DNA from: Tigriopus japonicus
Taxonomy: Eukaryota > Arthropoda > Copepoda > Harpacticoida > Harpacticidae
DNA: 64,000 nt
Direction of reading: 5' to 3'
Assembly: GCA_010645155.1 (NCBI GenBank)
Contig: CM021316.1
Location: 7,182,288 to 7,246,287, forward strand
The position numbers and the translations under genes were made by a program. Within the stretch, counting starts at the first letter, position 1; every line of letters begins with the position of its first letter. Positions 11,453-22,400 of the stretch are shown here, one piece after another. A model generated the notes under the pieces. That model did no database searches and had not been told where the DNA came from. It saw only the letters and a program-made list of their open reading frames with translations.

Positions 11453-12579
11453 AAAATAAAAAACAAACAAATTGGAAATGGAAGTGACGGATGTCCATTG
11501 TTTTGGTCTCCCAGAAAAACAGGGCTGCCAAAAGAGACAAACCTAAGGAGTGGAAAAATTCAATAGCAGGGTAAGGTCCTAAAAACTTTCGAGGGTCAAA
11601 ATTTAGTGCAACAGTTGTATGGAATATACTTCTTAGACCAATCACTCCTTTCAACAAAATTAATCATTGTGGCGAAAATGATCGTCAGACACTCCCTTGA
11701 CAAATTATTAAAAATCACGACGGCAACACTGCTTTTATTTGGAAATGATACAAATTCACCCCAAACAAACAAATATTTTAAAAACCCAAGCAAATATATA
11801 AACAAACAAATAAACGGCAAATTTGTTCCCATCAGAACTCGAGACCACTCTAAAGATGCGTAAAGTCATTGTCAAAGTCATTGTTAAAATTATTGTCATT
11901 GAGAGGCAGACCAAGGAAACAATTACTGATAGGATATTTCGAGCTTTTTGAGGCTTGATGCTAGTTCCTGCCCAGTATCATCAAGTATTATGCCGGCATC
12001 AATCTTTTCAAGCCTCTATGGAGGAAATGCAAAGGTACTTTTCACAAATTCACACTCAAGGGTGATTCAGATTTAGAGTAAAAGTAAGCAAGCAACCTGG
12101 AAACGATTGAAATTATTTCTATAAGCTTTTGAGTCCTGAAACATGATTTGGTGCCCCCTCGTTTTGATTAAAATGATGTAATTGTCAGAGGTTAGAGGTA
12201 AAGTTAATCAGACAAAGGTATTTAATATTTTGATGTTGCATTAACCCAATTAGATACAAATGTGGTCGTTTCAATTGACTTCAAAGTTAGTCTGTTCCAA
12301 ATTTAGCTTTTCGAGGTGGAGACTTCTGGTCCTACAGAAGTGAATAATGAAAAAAAAAAACGCCAACCCAGGAACACATGGTTACTTTTATATGCTCTGA
12401 ACTCCCCAAATGTGTTACATTAGTCAACTTTTACAACGGTGAGAACCAAATACTTAAATTATTTGAATCTTGCTCTAAAAATTCAAACTTAGTCTAGCTT
12501 TGAATTAAAATTTCAAGGCTTGAAATTGCCGCCAGTGTCTTGTTGGATAAACAAAAGTTTTGGGCAAATGTATGGCTTT

Positions 12580-12800
12580 TTACGATGAATGAGTCACTAA
12601 AAACCTTCCTTCTCTTGCTTCATCAAGATATGCAATATAATTAATGAGCAAAGTGCTAATCTCAGCCTTGACTTTGAACACAAAAATAACTTCAACTGTG
12701 CGTGGAAGCGACATGTACACATTAAAAAGAAAGCGACCACCTTCCAAGGGGTACTGTGGTTCTTCTTGTGAATGATTTCTCCAAACAACTACTGTCATAG
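12580..12800 (-). CDS. possible terminal exon, unidentified
   Basis: Minus-strand open frame ending at a stop at 12580. It reads TVVVWRNHSQEEPQYPLEGG and later TVEVIFVFKVKAEISTLLIN, plausible globular protein. It follows the putative exons at 12952-13213 on the same strand, but no acceptor gives a phase compatible with their GTGAGT donor, so the link is unproven. Confidence 0.25.
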
Positions 12801-12951
12801 CTGTCCTTTTAATCAATTTTCAAATGCCGTCAAGTCCGAGTTTTTCCACCGTTTACATCAACGCCCGTTTTATCAAAGTGTCACGAGATGTCACCCAAGT
12901 CACGAAAAAATGTGTTAAAAAAGTTTGATCCCTGACGCGTTGATGACTCAC

Positions 12952-13213
12952 TCTGTATTTTCTGCATTGACTCTGAGAATTAACCTTCAAGAAGGATATT
13001 TGCTTTACATGCGAGGTAGCGTATTCTATGACGTTTCTTATGAAACCATCATCGGTAATGATTTCGTCAGGTAACCCTTCATAGAGGACGTTTTTGGCGA
13101 GGTCAGAATTGAGACATCTGTATTATATGTAATCTGTGGTCAGACGACCAGCCAGACCAGGAACCTCTCGCCACAGGACGTGAACTTCAGCTGACGCGTA
13201 GCCCAAAGAGGCC
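12952..13213 (-). CDS. possible exons of an unidentified minus-strand gene
   Basis: After an acceptor-like TTTTCAG, the frame from 13213 reads ASLGYASAEVHVLWREVPGL and on to a stop at about 13123. A second open stretch, 13117-12952, lies between an acceptor-like AATACAG and a strong donor GTGAGT and reads NVLYEGLPDEIITDDGFIRN. Both look like real protein and share a frame, but are separated by one in-frame TAA with too little room for an intron. Either there are separate exons whose partners I cannot place, or this is a pseudogene. No family recognised. Confidence 0.3.
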
Positions 13214-13249
13214 CTGAAAACATTAGTAAATTTGAACGAAATTACCAAA

Positions 13250-15159
13250 AGGCAATAGAAAAAAGGTGTTGGATTGCAAACATCAAATCAGAACAAAGTG
13301 GCAGCATGAGAGGGCACTCCTTTTCCTGCCATTAGTTTTTAAAACGATGCTTTCTGTTCTCAGGAATTAGTCAAAACTGAGCTGCTTCAGACCATTGTCT
13401 CGCACAAAACTGAGAATGGATCTCAATTAAACGCATGTATAACTTGAATATAGTAATACCAACTTCAGACAACGGATTCAGTCATACACAGATCAAGTTT
13501 CATGAAAATTGAGCGTGATTTTTTGGAAAACTGTGGCCCTGTTATTAACAATGAAACTTGCAGCCAAAATATTCACACTCTTTCCCGATAAAAACATCAG
13601 TTTTAATCAATATTTTATGATCTGAAGTGCTCAAACTCCATTAGATGTCAAATATCAACATTTTTGACAAGCCAAACCGAGAGGAAGCACAAGATTAAAT
13701 AAATTATTCATCAACTTATAGATAAGTTGTTGATAATTCCCTCTGAATGATTATTCAAGCGGAATGAAGGAAAGGAAAGATCACCTTCATGGAGCACTAT
13801 ATTTTTTACTTTGATGGTGTTGTTAGGTACTTATAATCAGAAATCATGGGTATTTCAGGATAAGTTGAATAGGGTTGAGGATGAGAGGTGAACGTGATTT
13901 ATCCAAGAGTGGATGGCATTTAATTATTTCTAAGAGACAGATACACTTACCCGAATGATGTCTAGACAATTCATTTACTGATTTAGTATAAAGTATTGAA
14001 TATTGAGTCCATAACGCTGCCCTATCGTTGGCTGCTCAGGGCCTCTTTGGGCTCTCAAAGACAACAACAAACAGCCGTCTTCGCATTCTCTTGTGTAAGT
14101 CTATCTCTGGCCAGACAGACACTTTCGACGAGGAAAAGCCAAGCAACAGGCTGGCGGACGTCACCCATCCACCCATCCCCACCTCTCCATCCCTGGACAG
14201 TAAGGTTTACTATCCCTGGACGGACCCTTTGATCGATCGATTGATCGGTTGACCTTTGAAGCCATCTGTGCGCCTTTGGTCCACGAACTCTGGGCCAGCC
14301 ACACGCTCTAATTAAGGCCGCTGATTGGGACACGGGAGGTCCCGTGATCGCGTCAAGGCCGCCAAGACCACCCACCACCGGACGCGAAGACAAGAGCGAG
14401 AAGGAAGGAAGGGGGAGACCTCTTGGCTTGGCCCACGCGCCCGGCTGCTTAGGTGGCATTCAGATTGCATTCAGTTGTGATCCATCCATTCATTCATCCA
14501 CTCATTCAGTGACATTTCAACGAACGAATCCCCGGGTACTTGGTCGGTCCACAATCATCGGAGCAGAGCCACGTGAGCCGCCGCCATGCCCATTTGCTCA
14601 TCTGCCCCCAGCACCTTCCCGATTCACCTTCATAATTATCATTTTCTATTAGTTCGTAGTTGATTTTGATTGAGTGCCTGAGTGGATCCACTACTGATGA
14701 CCGCGGGATCAGCCACGAGATCCCCTTGACGCCTGAGACACGCTTCACCGCCTAGTACCTTTGCTAGCGTCTAGCGTCCATTCTGCCTTCCGTCCGTCCG
14801 TCCGAATGTCCCGTTAAAAAGGGTCAACCCTCCATCCTCAGGTAGTCCAACCATTCCGGAGCTCTCCCCCGCTTCGTCTCCTCGATTAATCCGTCCATCT
14901 ATCCATTCATCCATACTCTGCGGCCAAGCTCACTCACCTAGCCCGCTGTCTTTGTTCCATGGATTGACCTACCCGTGCTGAATCAATGCTAAGTGGCTTG
15001 GATCCCGATCGATTTAGCGCCACTAGCTGACTTAGTGGAGTAAGCGCCATTGGCGGCCTGTCCTTCTTGGCCCATCGTTTACGGGCGGGATGTAATCGCC
15101 GATCCGCCCAGAGCGTAGGGTTTACGGCCAATCGATTGGCGTCCACTTGGGGTTGCCTA
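13250..15159. other. upstream region of SLC35C2, promoter side
   Basis: 13.25-13.98 kb is AT-rich. From about 14.05 kb GC content rises, with short repeats of CATCC/CATTC type (14160-14190, 14480-14510, 14895-14915) and TCCG (14790-14805). The increase in GC next to the SLC35C2 start fits a promoter and 5' UTR, but no TATA box or initiator can be assigned with confidence. Confidence 0.35.
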
Positions 15160-17246
15160 ATGGCTTTACTCAACGGTTCGGATGGCCCCTTTTCGGCGTC
15201 GGGGCCCAATCCCGGGCCCGGGCATGGCCATGCGGCTGGGTGGCAGCGGGTCAGTACGAGTGCCGCCGTCATTATCGCCTACTTTTTGTGTTCCATCTCG
15301 CTCACTTTCTTCCAAAAGCAAGTGGTTCAGGTCAGTCGAAACCGAAAGGTCGATTTCATTGGCTCCCATTTCCCAGCGGAGTGTTTCTCATTGCAGGATC
15401 ATACCTTCCCCATCACTATAGTGTTGTGCCACTTGATCATGAAATTCACGTTCGCTTTGGCTTTTCGTTCGTTCTATTCTTGGTATACGAGCAAATCGCG
15501 CGTGACTTTGTCTTGGGGCGTTTATTTGAGGCGAATCTCGGGGATCGCGGCGGCTTCGGCCTTTGATATTGGTCTGTCGCAATGGGGACTGGAATTCGTC
15601 ACGGTCACGCTCTACACGATGACCAAAAGCTCTTCCATCCTTTTTATCCTGTTCTTCTCTGTGATATTTAAGCTCGAGCAATGGGTAAGCTTTGCCTCAT
15701 TTAACACCGACAAAAGAGTGATAGGGAAGAAGCTACTGAACGGGGTTCAAACAAATTTGTCTTACTTTTTTTATTTTAGAATATCTATCTGCCCGCCATA
15801 ACGTTGGCCATTGGCGGTGGTTTATTCCTCTTCGTTTACCAATCCACGCAATTTCACCTATTTGGTTTTACTTTATGTCTGATTGCTTCATTTATGAGTG
15901 GTGCCCGATGGACCATCAGCCAGAAGGTGGTTCAAAAAAGTCAATTGGGACTGTCTCATCCCATCGATATGATCTATCATATTCAGCCTCTAATGATCCT
16001 GTGCATCTTGCCGCTCTCAGTTTTCTTCGAAGGTAAGCCACAGTACCTCAACTTTTCCCTGAATACACCCTGAACATCGCTCTGCCTTTGATTAGGTGCT
16101 GATGTGGCCACCTCTCAGGAGGGCTTCCGATTTCAAAGGTATGACGTTATATTTCATCTCACCGGATTGGTCTTGGTCGGTGGCACTCTTGCCTTTGTCA
16201 TGGAGACGTTCGAATACCTTGTTCTTGCCAAAACCTCATCTTTGACCTTGTCCATCATCGGAGTAGTCAAGGTAATGTTTCCTTTACTATACGCTTAGCC
16301 AAGGATGGCTCAAGCCAGGATTACTTTCAAAATACGCATTGGGTCCGAGTAGAACAATTGAAATTCAACGGAACAATATATTTGTTGCAAAAACCTCACA
16401 TTTTAGTACAATGATCCAGGGACCACTGTACATCAGGACGAATTTCAAAAATACACACTGGGTCCGATCATTGTACTAAAATGTGAGGTTTGTGCAACAA
16501 ATATATTGTTCCGTTTAATTTTCATTGTACTAATCGGACCCAGTGTGTATTTTGAAAGTAATCCTGGCTTGAGCCATCCTTGAATGATCGGACCCTGTGT
16601 ATATTTTTGAAATTCGTCCTGAAGTACAGTGGTTCCTGGCTTAGCTAAATCGTTACAGCTAAACAAGTAAAACTAAAAAAAATACCGAACGTGTCATTTC
16701 CAGGAGCTGACGTCAATCTTTGTGGATCAAGTTTTCATGTCACACAATCACCCTCTTAGTGCAATTAATTGGTTGGGGATGACCATTTGCGTTCTGGGGA
16801 TTTTCATCCACCTTGTTAATAAATTCAAAGAGGCGCCGCAATCCGCGGCTTCAACTGGATTGAAGTCCAGGCCCTATCGACGTCATAATCGACGCGATTT
16901 GGAATCCGAATACGGTCTTCCATTGTTGAGTGATGATTCCGAAGATCTCTCTAGTGATGAGGACCTTTTCTCGCCTAGTCTGCCCGTGTCCAGGTCGGAG
17001 AGCAATTTGAAAGGGGCTTCCAATTTTCCACACGTGGGTGAAGAGTTTTTCTTGAGAGAGAATCGTACTTGGACGAGCGTGCGGGATTCGCATCTTCTCA
17101 TGAAAGGTCTAGATACCGATGACGAACGCAATGTGCCCGATATATTATTGGACAAAAACGTATTCCAACAGACCCCGACCTCCAAACAAAAATCAAGTGC
17201 TGATGAAGTTCTCTTGGCGGAACTCGATTTTTTGGACTCGGATTAA
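15160..17246 (+). CDS. SLC35C2: SLC35C2-like nucleotide-sugar transporter family protein, five exons
   Basis: Exons 15160-15330, 15397-15684, 15780-16032, 16096-16271 and 16704-17246 with GT-AG introns of 66, 95, 63 and 432 bp; phases agree, and a glycine codon is split between exons 3 and 4. Product 476 residues. Seen: many hydrophobic segments, with family-like blocks SISLTFFQKQVVQ joined directly to DHTFPITIVLCHLI, then IGLSQWGLEFVTVTLYTMTK, SGARWTISQKVVQK, and FEYLVLAKTSSLTLSIIGVV followed by INWLGMTICVLGIFIH. These are hallmarks of the triose-phosphate-transporter-like fold of SLC35C members. Family knowledge: SLC35C2 sits in the Golgi/ERGIC and modulates Notch fucosylation; its substrate is unsettled. 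Start is the first in-frame ATG. The tail after the last membrane segment (about 125 residues, rich in S, D, E and R) makes it longer than the roughly 365-residue vertebrate protein. SLC35C1 is less likely. Confidence 0.87.
16300..16639. repeat. interleaved inverted-repeat element in SLC35C2 intron 4
   Basis: Four segments in the order A (16300-16416), B (16416-16471), A' (16466-16582), B' (16582-16639). A' is the near-perfect reverse complement of A, and B' of B. The segment outer end reads TACAGTGGTTCCTGG, reminiscent of DNA-transposon terminal repeats. GCTTAGC occurs immediately outside both ends (16293-16299 and about 16639-16645), which could be a target duplication. It fills most of the otherwise short-intron gene's only long intron, so it is probably a recent insertion. 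No coding capacity. Confidence 0.8.
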
Positions 17247-17530
17247 CTTCAGATTACCAATCACCATCCTGTTTGCATTTCCGTCCTGTGTAGCTCTGAT
17301 GGGCCAATAGACTATTGAAAGTATTCATCGCTGATCCAGCCATTTGACCGTGTGAGCTTTGAAATGTATCATGGCAATCGATGTATCCTCGATTGAGCAA
17401 CATGGTCCTCGAGTGTGCTGGGTGGTGAGTTCGTAGCCATCCCTAGAGAGAGACACCTAAAACGACATTGTGATATTGATATTGACATTGAGCATTTGAA
17501 TGAAATTATTGTGTTCTTAGGCTTAAGCCA

Positions 17531-17639
17531 AATAAACACATGACAAAGTTTGCAAATGCACAGCATATGCCTTAAAATACAGTCCAAAGACCTGGAAGAA
17601 TCTCGTTTAGGAGAATCAATCAAATTTTCAATCAATAAA
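17531..17639 (+). promoter_or_regulatory. candidate poly(A) signals of SLC35C2
   Basis: AATAAA occurs at 17531-17536 and again at 17634-17639, roughly 285 and 390 bases after the stop codon. Either could end the transcript; no other canonical hexamer was noticed closer to the stop. Confidence 0.45.
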
Positions 17640-18741
17640 TAATCTAGTTCACGTTGATTTTTAAAACCGTAATGACGAGATGTTCCTTTCTAGAAAACAA
17701 ATGAGAGGATCAGTATAGTTTGGGTCCTCATACAGATGAATTGGACTACCATAAGTATTTAGTTTGACCATATTTTGTTAATTTAAGAATATTTTCTTTG
17801 ACCAATGGCTCTCTTGTCTTTTTATGTAAATTGCTAATATAACTGAAATTGGGGCCGAAAATGGCTTCAACAGAATCCCAGTTGATGAGTACATCGCGGA
17901 TCTTGGTGTGAATTCTCCGCAGCTGACAAAAACCGATCATAATAACGTGAAAATTGAAATTAATTTTTCCCTATACTTGTAATGTTCCTGTCTTTCACTG
18001 GAAAATATTGTTATCTTACTGATGTTTCTGTCCGACTTAGTTGGCATTGGCAAAACCTCTTTTAGGTTTTTTAATTGTTTCAGCACATGTTTTAAGAGAG
18101 ATGGGGAATGAATTTGTTTGAGGTGAAAATTAAAACACCATTCAAAGGAACGCCACTAGATGGCAGTCCACTAGAAAGGTTTCAATAATGATTTCGACCC
18201 TGTATAGTAGGGACCTCTATGGTTTATGGTAAAGAATCTCATGGAATGAGATTTTTTTTAGTTTATATGGAGGAAGGATATTGTGGAGGGAGGATACTGT
18301 TTTTCTTTGGCAAAGTAGCAAACTCTGCAAGTTGAAAGAAAACTCGGTGAATAATCTCTGTAAGATTTTGAAAAAACAATGAATATATCCTTCTTCTCCG
18401 AATATTGAAAGAATGTTTGTTGTTCGGAGCAAGTCAAGGTTTGAAAAATGCTTAAGCATCAGATACTTACAATTCCAGAAATTTATGATTCAGACGTTCG
18501 TCTCTTCCAAAACCACTTTTTTCCAAAACTGATTTTTTTAAATTAAAATTTTTTTTTTTCCTTTCTTTTTTTTAGATCAATTTATGTTCGGTTTTGATTT
18601 ACAGTTCTGATGCTATTTTCTCCATGTTGTCATGTTATCTACCTCCTCGTTGTCACTCTGGCTGACTCCTAAAATTGTAGGACTGATTATTCGAACCAAA
18701 CGCTTCTCCTCCATTATTTAAAAACTAATGACAAACAAAAT
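17640..18741. other. intergenic region between convergent genes
   Basis: AT-rich, no gene seen. Contains a T-rich tract (18535-18575). Holds the 3' ends of SLC35C2 and of the unknown secreted gene. Confidence 0.5.
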
Positions 18742-19343
18742 CTAGAACTCATTTATTTGTATGTCATTTGAAGACTGGAAGAGTTTGATTGTGGTTTTGG
18801 GTTTCCTGTTCAACGAGTTTGATTTTTGTCTCTGTTCAGATAGCTTTTCGAGAAAGATGGAATGAGTTCTCTGGTCTGATTCTAAATCCGAATCCAGCAT
18901 TTCAATTTCTCGAAGGATTGTGGCCATACTGGCTGCATGTTCAGCTCTCATGGTGTTGATCTTTTGAATTTGAAGCTGCTTCTTTAAGGCGTCTCGTGCA
19001 TTATACGTCTCAAAAATATCATCCCAGAGACCGATAGTGTTCACGGGAAATCTACAAAAAAGAACACCACTGACTTTGAATACAAATGCCTCCCCCAAAA
19101 AAGGCTTGCCAAAGGAACACAAGTTTACCGGTATGTGACCACGCGTAGAATCTTGAACAAACAATCAAGGCCTTCACAATCCAAGATCCAGCTCGGCACA
19201 GCCTCTCGTCTGACTCGTTTGAATGGGAAGGAACGTTCGTTTTGAAGGGGGGTTTCATGGACTGCGGTGATCCCAGACACCCATGAGATTGTGGTACACA
19301 TGAACACCCAGCCCATCCCCAGACAAAAGACCATTCTAACCAT
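18742..19343 (-). CDS. secreted protein of unknown family with furin-like site, two exons
   Basis: Minus-strand exons 19343-19129 and 19051-18742 with a 77-bp GT-AG intron; an arginine codon is split CG|A across it. Product 174 residues. Seen: a hydrophobic N-terminus starting MVRMVFCLGMGWVFM and ending near WVSGITA, typical of a signal peptide with cleavage near residue 27; a basic RVRR at residues 43-46 matching the furin consensus R-X-K/R-R; two cysteines close together (DCEGLDC); and a C-terminal half with heptad-like hydrophobic spacing (ALKKQLQIQKINTMRAEHAA, then ILREIEML) suggesting a helix or coiled coil. No family recognised. The gene is convergent with SLC35C2. An upstream in-frame extension to 19457 exists, but the internal ATG gives the better signal peptide. 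Without splicing the frame stops right after exon 1. Real gene likely, function unknown. Confidence 0.55.
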
Positions 19344-19459
19344 TGTTGATATCACGTTTGAAAGTAAAATTACAAAAAATGGCGGAAACATGAAGAAGCC
19401 CAACAAAACCTCGTTTTCTACAAAAATATGCCACACCTTTATGAACAACGGTGGCACAC

Positions 19460-22400
19460 AAGTATTTCGAAGCCACCCATCCGTCTCAAACGGTGGGTAT
19501 CTCTACTCATTGCTCGTCAACTCTTCCTTCGAATTGATCGAAAGGTCGCTCCTGGAAGTTATGAAAGGTACCTTAGGTAGAGGAAATGATTGTCGATTGA
19601 TCTACCAGTTATTATATGGGTAGTCTGCAAGCCTTAGAAAATCGAAAAAGAAGTGTTAGTCAATCGTGCTTTAGCAAACATGAAATGGAAAATATGACGT
19701 ATATTGAAATGTAATGTTAATCCGTACGATTTTCAAGTTGTTTCAGAAATCCAAGGGTCCATCAGAGTTCTTTACTCAGGCACACTCTCAATTATCGAAG
19801 TCACATATGGCTAGCAACTTCGTGTTTGCATGAGCAAGATCTTTCGATGCATGCATAGATCCTTCGAACCAACCAATCGTCCCTTTGCATCTGATGGTTG
19901 GGTGTACATTTGTGTGACTCTGCCGAGCGATAATAGCTCGTATATAGATGATAGAGTTTGGAATGCCTAATTGAATATCCAAGAGACCAATTTCTTACCG
20001 ATCCGAGACCACGACCATCGCTCTTGTCGTGCTGCCCTCTTTGTCCAAGTGTTTTTGGTGGTGGTGGTGGTGGTGATGGTTGTGTCGTGTGCCGTTGAAC
20101 TACATCGTGCCTCTCTCAGGCACACCTGCACAATGGTTATCGCTGATTCGATCGCACTTCTCTTTCCTGTTAATGAGCCTTCTTCACATGGACTAGTCTT
20201 TACGCTTTTTCCCGATATGACTATCAAGTAAAGTTTTGTCTCTTGACGGATGATAATAAAAAAAAGTTAAAGTTTGTCGTCGTCAACTTTCCAGTTAAAC
20301 AGAAGGTAAATTTGATTGATCCAATACTTCATATGAAAAGGTTGGCTTGATGAAATTCTTCCCCGTCCTTGACTTGGAATTGTGAAATGAAATGCGGCAT
20401 GGCTTTAATATCGTCATAAAAAGTTTCATTAGTGTGGGGTCGCTGCCGAGAAAACGAGTGGTACGGTTAGCTGAACACCCAGGCATAAGGTTGTGTTTTC
20501 AGAAGTTGGAGCTGAAGGCTGAGTTTGTTGCCCCGCCCATGGCTCCTCCACATTTTCCTCGTCTTATTTTTTGGTCTTCTTTCATTTCTTTTTCCCTCGT
20601 TCGTAGAGTCCTCCTTCTATAAAAGTCCAAGTAGTCCGCGATTTTAATCCCTTCTCTCCATTTCCTTCTCTTATCCTCAACTTTATCGCTAGATTTCCTT
20701 GGATGGCCGCTCTCCGAAAGTTGTTTCTTTCCTCTCTTTTAAGTTCGTCAGTCTGTCAGAGTCTGAAGGATTGCCTCCCTTCTTCCAGCCAGCCTTTCAG
20801 AATTGGCTCATGCACCAAACATAAAAGGTCATGTGCCTGAATGCACCTTCGCTAATTGTCCGATTTGTTATATTACAAAAACCAATGATTTCCAATAAAA
20901 AACTTCCCTCTTTTCGGTGACGCTTTACGATTCAAAAGGTTGATCATGGCATTCATTTCTGCCTCAATCAATTTCCCCCCATGGCGTGCGTCATCTCGCT
21001 ATGATGTTGGAAAGACCGACCAAGGACCGATGAACTAAGACAGATTATGAGGGTTTCCCTTTGCCAAAAGCCTTTTTACTCATCGTTCTTGGTTCAACCA
21101 AATGTCCCTCGACTGAACGTAGATTCAGTGGTTTTGATAAGAAATATTGCGCGTCACAACGCTAACAACCGAGTTTGCCATTTTCTCTTCCGCCCTTTGT
21201 CCTTCGTTTGCTTGGTTTTTTTTTCCTTGCGAGGATCTGGCCAACCGATGAGGAACATTTTAATCCAACAACGTCGTGGGGCCACCACTCAGTCACTCAC
21301 TCACTCTAAGGCTGCATGAAAGCTCTGCTTGTGCTTGAGGAATTGGAAACCCCGAGACGCGGAAAGAGTCAAGAAAGAGGAACAGGAAGAAGAGGGGAGG
21401 GAGAATGCCCAGACGACAAGGAAGAGCGAGCTATGTAGAGCGAACTAGAGCTCTGGTTGCCCAGAAGCCGAGTAATACTCAGACACTCAGAAATTGGACT
21501 TGGAGGTGGAGGCGGATTTTGCCAGATTGCGTGTTTTGGCACATTTCGTTGAAATGGTCACATTTTCTTCTTTCTTTCTCCCTCTCTCTCATCAGCGAAA
21601 GACCTCGCTCGCCTTCTTCCAATGTTCACAAACTAACTTTTTACCCTCCCTTTACTGTCGGCTTTGCTGAATTGTTGCAGTTCTTGAGCGACCTTCAGTT
21701 TCATTTCTGATCCTTCTTCATTTGGTGAAATGTTGGGCATAAGCACATTGTAGATATCAGGTCTCGGATCTATCTTGGTGTGCGAAATTTATAACCATTG
21801 TAAATTGCAAATTTTCGCTGTTCTCTTGGCGAGTTTACCACGCCGTTCAACATTGCCGCCTACCTTTGTTGCGCGTATAACTTCTAAAAAGCAACAATTA
21901 TGACACTCACAAGTTCATGACAAACTTTCTTGCATTGAATTATTTTCCCTCCCCCAAATAGCGATGGCTATTTTTCTTGCCATTTCATGTGTTGGGAAGT
22001 TCTTCGAGTCAGATTAGAAAACCAACTTGTGACCCAACGAAAACGAATGGATGTGCAAACTCGGCGCTTTTCTTTATTACACTCGTGTTCTAAATCTGCA
22101 GGGACTTGGAACCAAGGTTAGGAAGTAATCTCGTAAAACGTCCCGCCGTTGTTTGTCCCACTTCCAGCCTTGTTGGTTGGTTGGTTGGATGGATGGTGGT
22201 GAAAGAAGAGGCGAAAGCAGCACCCGAGACCTCAGTCACTCTTTGGACTTTGTGTCCCTTGAGCTCTCCTTCTCTCTCTTTCTCCTGGGCCAAAAGGCAT
22301 CATAAAAATTCTTGGGAGGCAAAAAAACCGGCTCCAAACGACTTGCCTACTAAAACAAAGGTGGAGTGATGACTATTATTTCTAGCTCATTCTCTCTTTC

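Noticed and set aside
10869..11466. Frames crossing the N run
   Set aside because: Open only because the gap contains no stop codons.
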